A stretch of DNA of 56,612 nucleotides from an uncultured Prochlorococcus sp. (GTDB taxonomy: Bacteria; Cyanobacteriota; Cyanobacteriia; PCC-6307; Cyanobiaceae). The stretch spans positions 1 to 56,612 of the forward strand of contig CACOIV010000007.1 in the NCBI GenBank assembly GCA_902627335.1, in the 5' to 3' direction. Below are positions 1 through 9,443 of the stretch, piece by piece. How positions within the stretch are numbered: position 1 is the first letter of the stretch; each line of letters begins with the position of its first letter. The notes beneath the pieces were generated by a model. That model made no database searches, was not told the DNA's origin, and was given only the letters and a program-made list of their open reading frames with translations. The position numbers and the translations under genes are program-made.

Positions 1-2
1 TT

Positions 3-1850
3 TTATAAAAGTTTTTTTCTTAACCTAGCCATGTTCTTAAAGGTTTCTGAAGAATCTCTTAACTGTTCAAAAGTCCCAAAATCTTTAATCTTTCCATTCT
101 CAAATTCATAGATACAGTCTGCATTCATAATTGTAGAAAGTCTATGTGCAATGACAAGAACAGTACAATCTTTTGATATTTGATCAATAGCTTTCATCAA
201 CTTATTCTCAGTGTTATTGTCAAGAGAACTTGTAGCTTCATCTAAAACTATGAATTTTGCTTTTTTATAAAATGCTCTTGCGATTGCTAATCTTTGACGT
301 TGGCCACCAGATAATCTTGTCCCATTCTCACCAACTCTTGTGTTTACTTTTTCAGGCATTTTTTCTACAAAATCATATAACTGAGAAATTTTTAGGGCTT
401 CTTTAACTCTTTCAAAGTCAATATCTTGTTTAAATTCTCCAAAAGCGATATTCTCTAAAATGCTTGTGCCAAGTAAAGTAATTTGTTGTGGAACATATGC
501 ACAATTTGCTTGCCAAGCGGGTATTCTTTCTTCGTTTATTTCCTGTCCATCAATTTTTATTGAACCATTAATAGGGCTTAATAACCCTAAAAGAAGATTT
601 GCCGTAGTTGATTTTCCACTGCCTGTTTTTCCTACAAATGCAACGCATCTTCCTACAGGTATAGAAAAAGATATATCTTTAATAATAAGATTTTTTGATG
701 ATGGATATTTGTAACTCAAATTATCTACCTTTAATTCTTTCGAAATATTTAATTCTTCTTTTTGCATTATTCCTGGTGAATCCAATGTAAATCTCTCAGT
801 TTTTAAATCAACTAACTTTACAGTTTCTTCAAGATTGGGGAGGCAACCACGCACAGAATTGATAGCCCTAAAGGTTTCTTGTAAAGGAACTGTTAACTTT
901 AAAGAAGTTATAGCTACTGTTGCTAAGAAAGGTAATATTTCAAGAATATCGAATGCTCCAGGATTGAAAATAACAGGAAACAATCCAAACAAAAATATTA
1001 AAGTTATACCAATAGGCTCTATTAGGGCCCTGGGAATCTCTGGAAGAATTTCTCCTTTCCAAATTATAGGTACCGATAAGTCTCCAAGATCTTGATATTT
1101 TTTTTGGAAATATTTTTCAGTATTCGTTAGTTGAACATCCACTATATTTTTCAAAGATTCTCTTAGTAAATTATTTTTAGTTAAATCAATTTTTAAACGA
1201 GTCCTCGCGGCATATCTTAAATAGGGAGTAATAAAATAAGATATCAAAAAGTAACTTATTATTAATGAAAATACAAGTATGCCTGCTAGTTGTTTCCCAA
1301 CAACAAAAATGGCACTTGATAAAAATATTATAATAACTAGACTGCTTGTTAAACTAAGCAAAGGTTGAACTAATTCTTCAGAAATTCTAGAAATATTCAA
1401 TAACACTGCTGCATTTAGTTGCCCTTTATTACCAGTATCTCTGCCAATAAAGAACTCATAGTTTTGTGCCATAAGTTTTCTCTGAGCAGTTTCGCTTAAA
1501 TCTTTACGAATATAAGTTTTTAATCTTATTGTCAAGGCTCTTAGAAATATCCTTGCAAAGGATGATATCCAAGTGAAAATAATAAATGTGAAAACCAAGC
1601 TCAATGCTAATGATTCTGGATAACCTGAAAAAAAATCAGAAAAAAAGTTTGGTAATATTGACATATTTTTTTTCGTACCTACCAATGTTGAAAAAAGTTC
1701 TGCAAGAGAACCTACAACACAAAAATCTGCAATACCCGAAATTATCGATAATGGAATCATAGCTATAAGACTTAATTTTCTCTTTTTAGGTAATGAACTT
1801 ATTATTGGTATTAAGGCTCTTAAAGTTCTGCTTTTATTTATAAATATCAT
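3..1850 (-). CDS. ABC transporter, fused membrane and ATPase domains (MsbA/PglK-like)
   Basis: 615-residue half-transporter expected to act as a dimer in the inner membrane. The N-terminal half (about residues 20-330) holds several hydrophobic segments typical of an exporter domain. The C-terminal ATPase has Walker A GKTGSGKST near residue 405, signature LSGGQRQRLAIARA near 512, Walker B FIVLDEATSSLD near 533, and an IAHRLS switch histidine. Family members export or flip lipid-linked substrates. Because it ends a run of sugar genes in a polysaccharide island, flipping of a lipid-linked oligosaccharide (PglK-like) is a reasonable inference, especially as no Wzx flippase is seen in the window. 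Its ATG overlaps the stop of the upstream epimerase by 4 bases, so translation is probably coupled. The gene is complete, ending 2 bases from the window edge. Confidence 0.93.
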   Translation of the reverse strand: MIFINKSRTLRALIPIISSLPKKRKLSLIAMIPLSIISGIADFCVVGSLAELFSTLVGTKKNMSILPNFFSDFFSGYPESLALSLVFTFIIFTWISSFARIFLRALTIRLKTYIRKDLSETAQRKLMAQNYEFFIGRDTGNKGQLNAAVLLNISRISEELVQPLLSLTSSLVIIIFLSSAIFVVGKQLAGILVFSLIISYFLISYFITPYLRYAARTRLKIDLTKNNLLRESLKNIVDVQLTNTEKYFQKKYQDLGDLSVPIIWKGEILPEIPRALIEPIGITLIFLFGLFPVIFNPGAFDILEILPFLATVAITSLKLTVPLQETFRAINSVRGCLPNLEETVKLVDLKTERFTLDSPGIMQKEELNISKELKVDNLSYKYPSSKNLIIKDISFSIPVGRCVAFVGKTGSGKSTTANLLLGLLSPINGSIKIDGQEINEERIPAWQANCAYVPQQITLLGTSILENIAFGEFKQDIDFERVKEALKISQLYDFVEKMPEKVNTRVGENGTRLSGGQRQRLAIARAFYKKAKFIVLDEATSSLDNNTENKLMKAIDQISKDCTVLVIAHRLSTIMNADCIYEFENGKIKDFGTFEQLRDSSETFKNMARLRKKLL

Positions 1851-2776
1851 TCTTTACAATTATTTTTTAAATAATTATACGTTATTTTAATTTGATTTTC
1901 TATATCACAAGGTAAGACATCCATTTGACTTAAAAAACTCCTAAATGAACTTAATTCACAAGTATATTTATTATCTGGTAGTGAATAATCAATCTGCGAA
2001 TTAATTTCAGGGAGATTATAAATTTTTGTGATTTTCTGAGCTAATTCATACAAGCTTATAGTATTAGTAGCTGCGCTTAAAGTGATTTCCTTACTAATGA
2101 TATTATTTGAAATTAACCATTCAATTCCAGCAAAAGCGATTTCGCTAGCAAAACCATAACTTCTAATGACATTATTTCTAGATTTAATATTAATTCTCTC
2201 ATTTTTCAGTGCACTTAATAGAAAATTTCCAAAAGCAAAAATATTAGCACTATTCATAAATTGACCAGTAAGTCCATAAATTCTCATAATTAAGCAATTA
2301 GAGGCTGAATTTAATAAATTCTCTTCTTCTAATTTTAAAAAACCATATGGATCATTTTCTAGAGTCTTTTCTTTATCATTTTCTATTCTAAAGGCAGCTC
2401 CAGATGAAATCTCAAGAATTTTTGAGCTTTTGGAACTTTTTAACAAATCATAAATTGTTTTTGTAATGTATTTATTTGCTTTTACATAATTATTAAATCC
2501 AATAATATCTAACTTTTCTTTTCTTAGAAATGCTGTATGAACTATTCTAATATTAGGAGTATTTTTAAATTTCTTTAATAAAGTTGAAAATGGATATACC
2601 GGAATATTAATGGCTTCCTTTTTAGGATAAGCTGAAGATTTTAAATTGCCGGATTTACTTGCAAATACAAAAACTTTTTTATTAAATTCTTTGTAATTAA
2701 TTCTTTTCTGTAATTCATGTAAAAAATTTTTGCCAACCCAGCCTGTGCCTCCAGTTAAAATTATAGGGTTATCCAT
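1847..2776 (-). CDS. NAD-dependent epimerase/dehydratase family protein
   Basis: 309-residue extended short-chain dehydrogenase. The Rossmann motif GGTGWVG is at residues 9-15, a serine-containing ISSGAA stretch marks the active site, and a YGFLK (YxxxK) catalytic pair follows. The exact substrate cannot be read from the sequence. It lies 12 bases after the aldolase and overlaps the ABC transporter start by 4 bases, so the genes look like one operon. In yersiniose-type pathways a reductase of this fold (YerF) acts after a ThDP enzyme (YerE); the presence of a ThDP enzyme two genes upstream makes a nucleotide-sugar keto-reductase or epimerase role plausible, but this is inference. Confidence 0.88.
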   Translation of the reverse strand: MDNPIILTGGTGWVGKNFLHELQKRINYKEFNKKVFVFASKSGNLKSSAYPKKEAINIPVYPFSTLLKKFKNTPNIRIVHTAFLRKEKLDIIGFNNYVKANKYITKTIYDLLKSSKSSKILEISSGAAFRIENDKEKTLENDPYGFLKLEEENLLNSASNCLIMRIYGLTGQFMNSANIFAFGNFLLSALKNERINIKSRNNVIRSYGFASEIAFAGIEWLISNNIISKEITLSAATNTISLYELAQKITKIYNLPEINSQIDYSLPDNKYTCELSSFRSFLSQMDVLPCDIENQIKITYNYLKNNCKE

Positions 2777-2788
2777 CTTTTTATAAGA

Positions 2789-3592
2789 CTAGTTATTATT
2801 AAGAACTTTCCATCTTGATTCAAGCATTTGTATCCTTTTATCATCTTCTTTATACATATTGTTGTAGTATTCCCTTTTGTTAAAAAGCCAAAGAAGTTCA
2901 AAATAGACAGCATCTTTTAAGGCTTGTTCTAATTCTTTGAGATTTAAAGCTTTACTATCAAAAATCATTTTCCTAGTTTCAAATCTTGTTAAATAATTAT
3001 CTTTAAATTTAATAAGATTTAATCTTGCATCAAATGAAACAGCACCGCCAACTACAAAATCAAGATTTATTTCTTTACATTTTTTAGAAACTAATAAAAC
3101 AGATTTTGATACTTGATCGCTTTCTATTTCTTCTCTACTTAATCCTAATGAGCCAACAAAATCTACCCTCCCAAAAACAATTCCATCAATTGAATCCTTA
3201 TTCTTTTCGCAAATAATAGCGATTTCTTCCAAGTTATTAAAAGTAGTAATAGTCTCACAATTAAATAAAAATTTTGTATCTTCTCTTTCCTCCTTGCTGT
3301 ATACAATTTTGCTAGCATTCACAAATTTTTGTAAAGCATATGGGGTCTCAACCATTGGAGCAATTATGTAATTTACTCCTAATTGTTTTGATTCGTATAG
3401 ATCCTTAATTGCTTCACAACCGCCTATTTTTAAGGCTATTTTTGCATCCGCTTTATTAGCAATTTCAAGTAATCTTAATAACTCATCTGTTCTTGTACCC
3501 TCGGCTTCGAATTCTGCTTTAGTCCCTATTACTCCATAATGCTCTACTGATTTCTTTAAAATCTCACACATTTTCTTTTCTAATGTATTCAT
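2789..3592 (-). CDS. HpcH/HpaI-type aldolase (citrate lyase beta-like) family protein
   Basis: 267 residues with the pattern of the metal-dependent HpcH/HpaI/CitE aldolase barrel: IGGCEAIKDL, then the IAPMVETPYAL loop, a metal-ligand-like glutamate in NCETITTFNNL, and GRVDFVGSLGL, where the aspartate is the expected second metal ligand. Relatives catalyse reversible carbon-carbon cleavage, usually releasing pyruvate or acetyl units. This class is uncommon in polysaccharide clusters. It lies between a pyruvate-type ThDP enzyme and a sugar epimerase on the same strand, suggesting that it supplies or consumes a keto-acid unit in making an unusual sugar or substituent. The substrate is unknown. 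A lysine-rich C-terminal tail of about 50 residues follows the barrel. Confidence 0.82.
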   Translation of the reverse strand: MNTLEKKMCEILKKSVEHYGVIGTKAEFEAEGTRTDELLRLLEIANKADAKIALKIGGCEAIKDLYESKQLGVNYIIAPMVETPYALQKFVNASKIVYSKEEREDTKFLFNCETITTFNNLEEIAIICEKNKDSIDGIVFGRVDFVGSLGLSREEIESDQVSKSVLLVSKKCKEINLDFVVGGAVSFDARLNLIKFKDNYLTRFETRKMIFDSKALNLKELEQALKDAVYFELLWLFNKREYYNNMYKEDDKRIQMLESRWKVLNNN

Positions 3593-3785
3593 AATTTAAG
3601 CTTTATAATGATTAATTTGATCTTTTGAGGTTTATTATATATCCTTGAAGATATTTATTGAAGAAATATTTAGAGTTTTAAAATTAATTAAATAATTATT
3701 ATTAAGGTCTATATTTTGAGCACTAATTTTAAACATTTAATAAAAATATATTTAAATAAAAATTTAATTTATTGATTATTAGACT

Positions 3786-5639
3786 CTATATTTGATTAGA
3801 GATATTTATTATTTCTGCCATTTTTTCTTTTGAAAGGAATGGAGACATATCTTCTAATTCAGATGTAATCATTGTGCCATCCTCTAATTTTTTACTTGAA
3901 AGTTTTGGCTCAAATGTTTGTTCTAAATTAAGTTTTATTTCATGTATTATTGGTCCCTCAATTTGAAGAGATTGCGATATATCAGCTTCTAAAAGTTCTT
4001 CTTTACAACTGTATTTATAATCAAGCGAGAAACCACGTGATAAGTCCTTAAAGTTAGGGAATGGTAGTCCAGACTCAATACCACAGCCAACTAAATTATT
4101 TGGAAAAAAATTCTTTTGAGTTTGTCTAATTGAATGGTAACCTTGATTGTTTAATAAGAAAATAACTATTGGTAATTTTTTAGAACCTATAATTGACAAT
4201 TCTTGTAAATTCATCATTATTGACCCATCACCAGCGATACATATTATTTTTTTATTAGTTGCATAAAAGGCTCCTAATGCGGCAGGGAGTTCATATCCCA
4301 TTGAAGCACAACCGGAATTATGATAAAGACGTTGCCCTTTCTTTATAATTGCAGCCTGAAAAGTAACTACACAAGCTGTTCCATCTGCACAAATCACAAC
4401 ATCATTATTATTTAATTTATTGAAAAGTTTATTTATAAAAAAATAAGGATTTATTAATTTATTATTAATCTTCTTACAAGGTATTGTCGCTGGATACTCT
4501 TTCAATAGAGATTTATTAAATTTTCTCCATTTTTCCCATCTTTTACCATCTCTACCAATATTTCTCTTTTGTAAAATATCATACATTTTATTACTTAAAT
4601 TTTGGAAGAAATCCTTTATGTCAGCGTTTATTTTTAGGTCAGTATTAAGAGTTGGTTTTTCCAATTCATCTTTGTCTATATCTATATGACATTTCCAAGC
4701 ATTTTTAGCAAATGATTTCCAATTAAAACTTACTTGTCTTATGTTGAGTCGACATCCAATTGTAATAACACAGTCAGATAATTGTACTGCAAAATTACCT
4801 GGCCTGTTACCAATGGAACCAGGTCTTCCGCTATAGCAGGGATGATCATCCCATAATAGATCATTACTATTCCAACCAGTTACAGTTGGTATAGACCAGT
4901 TCTCCAGGAAATCAAGAAAATCTTTATATGAATCACTCAATCTGATTCCATTCCCAACATAAAAAATAGGTTTTTTGGAGTTTAAAATTTTTAATGCAAT
5001 TATTTCTAAATCTTCATCTGATATTTTTAATTTTTTATTATCTAAATTACTTGATAAATTTAAAGGTTCACTAATGAGATAATCAAAGTTGCTTTCTAAT
5101 GGTGATGCTTGCACATCAATTGGGACGTCAATCCATACAGGACCTTTACGTCCACTTATGGCTTGAATAAAAGCATTATTAATGACTTCATCAATTTTGT
5201 TAGGATCCTCAATAAGAATAGATTGTTTTGTTACCTTATTTATCATTTGTACGATATCAACCTCTTGATCTCCTAATTGCCTTAAATATGGTCTTCCAGA
5301 GTTCTTTACAAGTGTTTCTCTCTTCGCTTGACCTGATATTACTATCATTGGCAGTGAATCAACATATGCACCAAAAACACCATTTATTGCATTAATACTT
5401 CCAGGACCTGCAGTAACATTTACAATTGCAGGAAAATTTCTGATTCTCGCAAAACTTTCTGCCGCCATAGAACAAGATTGTTCATTATGAAGGAAATGTA
5501 CTTTATCTTTAAAAATATATCCAAAACTATCATTAAGATGCATAGAAGCTCCGCCGGTAACCATGAAAACTTCTTCGCATCCAAGAAATCTCAATCTTTT
5601 AGCAATAAAATCTGAAACTCTCATATTATTAAATTTCAA
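3786..5639 (-). CDS. Thiamine-diphosphate-dependent enzyme, acetolactate synthase-like
   Basis: 617 residues with three-domain ThDP architecture. The pyrimidine domain has GASMHLND and the catalytic glutamate in HNEQS (E53). A central domain includes YVGNGIRLS. The diphosphate-binding domain begins GDGSIM at about 470-475 and ends with NNQGY near 497, the usual metal/ThDP motif. Relatives decarboxylate pyruvate or another 2-keto acid and transfer the carbon unit. Housekeeping IlvB is less likely: no small regulatory subunit is present, and the gene sits in a polysaccharide cluster divergent from rfbF-rfbG. YerE, which adds a two-carbon branch to a CDP-keto-deoxysugar, is the closest functional precedent I know; equivalence is inference. 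About 190 AT-rich bases separate it from the aldolase downstream. Confidence 0.88.
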   Translation of the reverse strand: MKFNNMRVSDFIAKRLRFLGCEEVFMVTGGASMHLNDSFGYIFKDKVHFLHNEQSCSMAAESFARIRNFPAIVNVTAGPGSINAINGVFGAYVDSLPMIVISGQAKRETLVKNSGRPYLRQLGDQEVDIVQMINKVTKQSILIEDPNKIDEVINNAFIQAISGRKGPVWIDVPIDVQASPLESNFDYLISEPLNLSSNLDNKKLKISDEDLEIIALKILNSKKPIFYVGNGIRLSDSYKDFLDFLENWSIPTVTGWNSNDLLWDDHPCYSGRPGSIGNRPGNFAVQLSDCVITIGCRLNIRQVSFNWKSFAKNAWKCHIDIDKDELEKPTLNTDLKINADIKDFFQNLSNKMYDILQKRNIGRDGKRWEKWRKFNKSLLKEYPATIPCKKINNKLINPYFFINKLFNKLNNNDVVICADGTACVVTFQAAIIKKGQRLYHNSGCASMGYELPAALGAFYATNKKIICIAGDGSIMMNLQELSIIGSKKLPIVIFLLNNQGYHSIRQTQKNFFPNNLVGCGIESGLPFPNFKDLSRGFSLDYKYSCKEELLEADISQSLQIEGPIIHEIKLNLEQTFEPKLSSKKLEDGTMITSELEDMSPFLSKEKMAEIINISNQI

Positions 5640-5743
5640 TTATTATATAGATTACGAAAAATAGCATATAAGATCAAATTTTTATTTGTTTTTACTAGTT
5701 ACACAATTTCCGCATGATATCATAATCTAAAATCCTTTTAGTT

Positions 5744-6514
5744 TTGAAAGCTGTAATACTAGCTGGTGGCTTAGGTACAAGAATTTCTGAGGAAACTTCT
5801 GTTAAGCCCAAACCAATGGTTGAAATAGGTAATAAACCTATCTTGTGGCACATAATGAAGATCTATAGTAATTATGGAATTAATGATTTTGTCATTTGTT
5901 GCGGTTATAAAGGTTATGTTATTAAAGAATTTTTTGCTAATTACTTTTTACATACCTCTGATGTAACTTTTGATATGCAAAATAATAAAATGGAAGTTCA
6001 TTCTAAAAGAACAGAACCATGGCGAATTTCTTTGGTTGAAACTGGTGATTCCACTATGACAGGTGGGAGATTAAAAAGAGTTTCTAAATATCTAAATAGT
6101 GAAACATTTTGTTTTACATATGGAGATGGATTGGCAGATATAGATATTAAAAAATTAATAGAATTTCATAAAAAATCAAATATCAAGGCAACACTCACAG
6201 CTGTTCAGCCTCCTGGTAGATTCGGTTCACTAGAGTTTGAAAGGGGTAAAGTTTGTTCTTTTCAAGAAAAGCCTAAAGGAGACAAAAGTTGGATTAATGG
6301 AGGTTTTTTTGTTTTAGAACCAGATGTATTAAATTATATTGACGATGATAGTTCTATTTGGGAACAGACCCCTTTAAAAAAATTAGCTAAAGAGGGGGAA
6401 CTTGCAGCTTATCATCATGAAGGTTTTTGGCAGCCAATGGACACTCTTAGAGATAAAAATACTCTAGAAAGCTTGTGGAATGCTGGAAAAGCACCTTGGA
6501 GATGTTGGGAATAA
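5744..6514 (+). CDS. rfbF: Glucose-1-phosphate cytidylyltransferase
   Basis: 256 residues. Makes CDP-glucose from CTP and glucose 1-phosphate, the first step to CDP-linked deoxysugars. The nucleotidyltransferase signature [11 protein letters not shown] is at residues 3-13, followed by [18 protein letters not shown] and the family-typical [12 protein letters not shown]. Length matches the family (about 257). Translation starts at TTG; no ATG lies near, and the signature begins only three residues in, so the start is secure. The stop overlaps the ATG of rfbG (TAATG), implying coupled translation. It is divergent from the ThDP enzyme across about 100 bases, which must hold both promoters. Confidence 0.95.
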   Translation: MKAVILAGGLGTRISEETSVKPKPMVEIGNKPILWHIMKIYSNYGINDFVICCGYKGYVIKEFFANYFLHTSDVTFDMQNNKMEVHSKRTEPWRISLVETGDSTMTGGRLKRVSKYLNSETFCFTYGDGLADIDIKKLIEFHKKSNIKATLTAVQPPGRFGSLEFERGKVCSFQEKPKGDKSWINGGFFVLEPDVLNYIDDDSSIWEQTPLKKLAKEGELAAYHHEGFWQPMDTLRDKNTLESLWNAGKAPWRCWE

Positions 6515-7611
6515 TGTTAAATAATACAAATATTATTAATCCAGATATATCTTTTTGGAAAAATAAAAAAGTCCTTGTAACAGGACATACTGGATTTAAA
6601 GGGAGCTGGCTTACACTATGGCTTTTAAAAATGGGGGTTAAAGTTTGTGGAATAAGCTTAGAGCCACAAGATAACAAAAATTTATTTGATTTATTAAATC
6701 TTAAAGACAAAATAGAGCATAATATTTGTGATATTAGGGACAAAGATAAAACTAATAAGATTTTCAATATCTTTAAACCTGAAATCGTTTTTCATTTGGC
6801 TGCACAACCTCTTGTTTTGACATCATATAGAAATCCTGTTGAAACATGGGAAACCAATGTTATGGGTACTATTAATATTTTGGAGTACGTAATTAATAAT
6901 GATCAAAAGTGTAGTGCAGTTTTTATTACTACTGATAAGGTGTACCATAATAACGAATGGGAATATGGATATCGAGAAATTGATAAACTAGGTGGTGTAG
7001 ACCCTTACAGTAGTAGTAAGGCAGCAGCAGAAATTGCTATAAATTCTTGGCGTGAAAGTTTTTGTGGTTGTTCAGAAATGCAAAAAAATAATATATTTAT
7101 AGCCTCAGCTCGAGCAGGTAATGTTATTGGTGGTGGAGATTGGTCCTCTAATAGGATTGTTCCAGATATCGCTAAAGCACTTGCTAAAAATAGTGAAGTT
7201 ATTATAAGAAATCCATTATCTACTAGACCGTGGCAACACGTGATAGAGCCTTTAGCAGGCTATTTAATTCTTGCGGAAAAATTACATAAAACTGAAGATA
7301 GAAGAATCTCATCATCTTTTAATTTTGGTCCGGATATTAATTCTAATCGAACAGTTAAAGATTTAGTTAAAGAATGCCTAAGGCATTGGAATGGAAAATT
7401 TGTTATTAGTGAAAAAGAAAATATGCCTCATGAAGCTGGGAAACTCAATCTTACTATTGATAAAGCGAATCATATTTTGCAATGGATGCCAAGATTAAAT
7501 TTTGAAAAGACAGTGGAATTAACTATAAATTGGTATAAAAATTTTGAACTTAATTCAAAAACAGCTTTTGAATGTTGTGAATATGATTTATTATTATATT
7601 TAAATAATTGA
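6514..7611 (+). CDS. rfbG: CDP-glucose 4,6-dehydratase
   Basis: 365 residues from the preferred start. Converts CDP-glucose to CDP-4-dehydro-6-deoxyglucose. The Rossmann motif GHTGFKG is at residues 24-30, and the YSSSK (YxxxK) catalytic pair is at 165-169, followed by SARAGNVIGGGDW and STRPWQHVIEP, which are hallmarks of RfbG. The open frame extends to an ATG at 6475, but the ATG at 6514 overlaps the rfbF stop and gives the usual N-terminus, so it is chosen. The product would feed a later CDP-sugar step; no RfbH/DdhC-type dehydrase is visible inside this window, so that step may lie beyond the left edge or not exist. Confidence 0.95.
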   Translation: MLNNTNIINPDISFWKNKKVLVTGHTGFKGSWLTLWLLKMGVKVCGISLEPQDNKNLFDLLNLKDKIEHNICDIRDKDKTNKIFNIFKPEIVFHLAAQPLVLTSYRNPVETWETNVMGTINILEYVINNDQKCSAVFITTDKVYHNNEWEYGYREIDKLGGVDPYSSSKAAAEIAINSWRESFCGCSEMQKNNIFIASARAGNVIGGGDWSSNRIVPDIAKALAKNSEVIIRNPLSTRPWQHVIEPLAGYLILAEKLHKTEDRRISSSFNFGPDINSNRTVKDLVKECLRHWNGKFVISEKENMPHEAGKLNLTIDKANHILQWMPRLNFEKTVELTINWYKNFELNSKTAFECCEYDLLLYLNN

Positions 7612-8033
7612 ATATTTTGTCAAAATTAAATGAGTTAAAAAATAAAAACTCAAGATTGAGAAGGATTTACCCTATTAATTATAATTTTTTGTCAAAAATA
7701 AAATCAGGAAAATCTTGGACTTCTGGACAGTCGAGAGATCAATCTCTTTATTCAGTTAAAGTATGCATAAAAATCAAATTAAAAAAGCTACTGGATAATA
7801 ATCAAATTACTAAAAAAGCTAATATTTTTAGAGAACTTTGCAAACAGACAGAATTTATAGAATTAAATAATAATATACTTTCAGTATTTAGATCGGTTTT
7901 AGATCAAATTATGCAATTTAACCTTTATTTAGCAATAAACCAAGTTCAAATAACTCAAATGATTGATTTAATAAATGTTATAAATAATTTCACCTTTAAG
8001 AAAAAAATTTTTTTGATAAACTCATATATTTAA
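7608..8033 (+). CDS. Hypothetical protein, basic, TTG start
   Basis: 141 residues, not recognised. Rich in lysine, asparagine and isoleucine, predicted mostly helical, with no signal peptide or clear membrane segment. The proposed TTG start overlaps the rfbG stop by 4 bases, and its stop overlaps the ATG of the next gene (TAATG), so it behaves like a member of a coupled operon, which is the main reason to believe it is expressed. It could be a degenerate remnant of a larger sugar-modifying enzyme: composition is close to that of translated AT-rich DNA. No function is assigned. Confidence 0.5.
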   Translation: MNILSKLNELKNKNSRLRRIYPINYNFLSKIKSGKSWTSGQSRDQSLYSVKVCIKIKLKKLLDNNQITKKANIFRELCKQTEFIELNNNILSVFRSVLDQIMQFNLYLAINQVQITQMIDLINVINNFTFKKKIFLINSYI

Positions 8034-9412
8034 TGCCAAAAGTTTATGTCGATATGCCTTCATATAACTCCAAAAGTAATGGAGTTAAATGTATTTATAG
8101 CCTATTTAAATTCCTGTTAGAGAAAAATATAGATCCAATTTTTTTGCCAAGAGATATTAATAATCTTGGAAAAATTAATTATGAAGTTTTTGCTGAATTC
8201 TCAAATAAAACTTTTATCAAATTGGATTTAAGGAATGCTCAAAGAAAAGATTTTTTAATTGCAAATGATACCTCACCAAGATATTTACTTAATATTGCTA
8301 GAAAGAAAGGAATGCAAATTATTTTTTGGCAGTTAGCACCCTTTTCTTTTCTTGGTAGAAATACATTTCCAAAAGTTGGTGATTATAATCTCCCTTTTTC
8401 ATCATGTTGTGATCCTTTTGCAAAAGAATTTTATTATTTTCAATCTAAAATTGATATAAACTGGAAAACCGCAATGCGCTTCCATAATGATTTTAAAAAA
8501 GACTCTATAGCTATATATACAGGTAAGGGCAAACTAAAAGAAATGCCCGAGAAGATAAAAGAACTTCTTAAAGAAGAAAATATAAGTTTAATTACTAGAA
8601 ATTATCCAGAGGATAGATATACACTTTTTAAAATTCTGCTTAAAAGTAAAGCTTTAATTACATTTGATGAACTTACCCAATTGAATTTAGAAGCTGCTTC
8701 TTTAGGACTGCCTGTTTTTATTGCTAATAAGTTATTTACCAAAATATGTATCGACAAATTTCCTGTCGCTAAATTAAAAGAAATGATTACTTCTAATGTC
8801 GATGATTTTATTGAAAAGTATGAAAAAATAAAGAATGAACCAAAAATATTTAGTCCTTATGAGCTATTAGAAGAAGATCAAACTGCATTTCAGAAAATCT
8901 ATAGTTTTCTAATTGGAGAGAAAGAACTTGCCAAAATTAATAATTTAGATATTAAAAAATTTAGAAAATGGACCTCTTTCTTAAAAAAAAGAAAAGTTAT
9001 TTATCCACACTTTAATGGTGGACAATCACTTGGAACGATATTTATAAATAATTATTGTGAATCATTCACTAGAAAAAAACAAAAACTGTTTTTTGTTATA
9101 AATTTCACTCAAGAAATTGGAAGATTACTTTTTAAATTTAAAATACTAAATCTAATAGAGTTAATATTTATAAAATTTCATCTACTAGATAGATTAAATT
9201 TTTTCAAAGTTAATTACAGATTTATTAGACTTTTTTATAGTAGAACTAAAATGAATAATAGATATGAAAGATTAATATTTAGAAATTCTCGAAATTGGCA
9301 AAGAAAAGGATTAAAACTTACTCAATGTTCAGATATTAAAGACTATGAATTTAAAAAATATGACAAGGTTATTAGGGAAAATTCTAAAAAAAGGAAATAT
9401 AAATTTATTTAA
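8033..9412 (+). CDS. Hypothetical protein with a glycosyltransferase-like N-terminal region
   Basis: 459 residues, last gene of the rfbF-rfbG run. The first 280 residues resemble a GT-B fold in outline: an N-terminal VDMPSYNSKSNGVKCIYSLF segment of the type that binds acceptors, a middle segment with NDTSPRYLLNIARKKG, and ITFDELTQLNLEAASLGLPVFI near residues 225-245, which looks like the donor-binding E-x7-E area where an 'EAASLGLPV' motif is common. The last 150 residues are strikingly basic (many K/R/N/F), perhaps a membrane-associating tail. No precise family is recognised. A sugar transferase using the CDP-sugar made upstream is inference. Confidence 0.72.
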   Translation: MPKVYVDMPSYNSKSNGVKCIYSLFKFLLEKNIDPIFLPRDINNLGKINYEVFAEFSNKTFIKLDLRNAQRKDFLIANDTSPRYLLNIARKKGMQIIFWQLAPFSFLGRNTFPKVGDYNLPFSSCCDPFAKEFYYFQSKIDINWKTAMRFHNDFKKDSIAIYTGKGKLKEMPEKIKELLKEENISLITRNYPEDRYTLFKILLKSKALITFDELTQLNLEAASLGLPVFIANKLFTKICIDKFPVAKLKEMITSNVDDFIEKYEKIKNEPKIFSPYELLEEDQTAFQKIYSFLIGEKELAKINNLDIKKFRKWTSFLKKRKVIYPHFNGGQSLGTIFINNYCESFTRKKQKLFFVINFTQEIGRLLFKFKILNLIELIFIKFHLLDRLNFFKVNYRFIRLFYSRTKMNNRYERLIFRNSRNWQRKGLKLTQCSDIKDYEFKKYDKVIRENSKKRKYKFI

Positions 9413-9443
9413 GATAATTGAATATGTAAATTTTTAAAATAAA

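Noticed and set aside
6447..6767. 106-codon minus-strand frame across the rfbF-rfbG junction
   Set aside because: Overlaps two strongly supported genes on the other strand and shows no family similarity.
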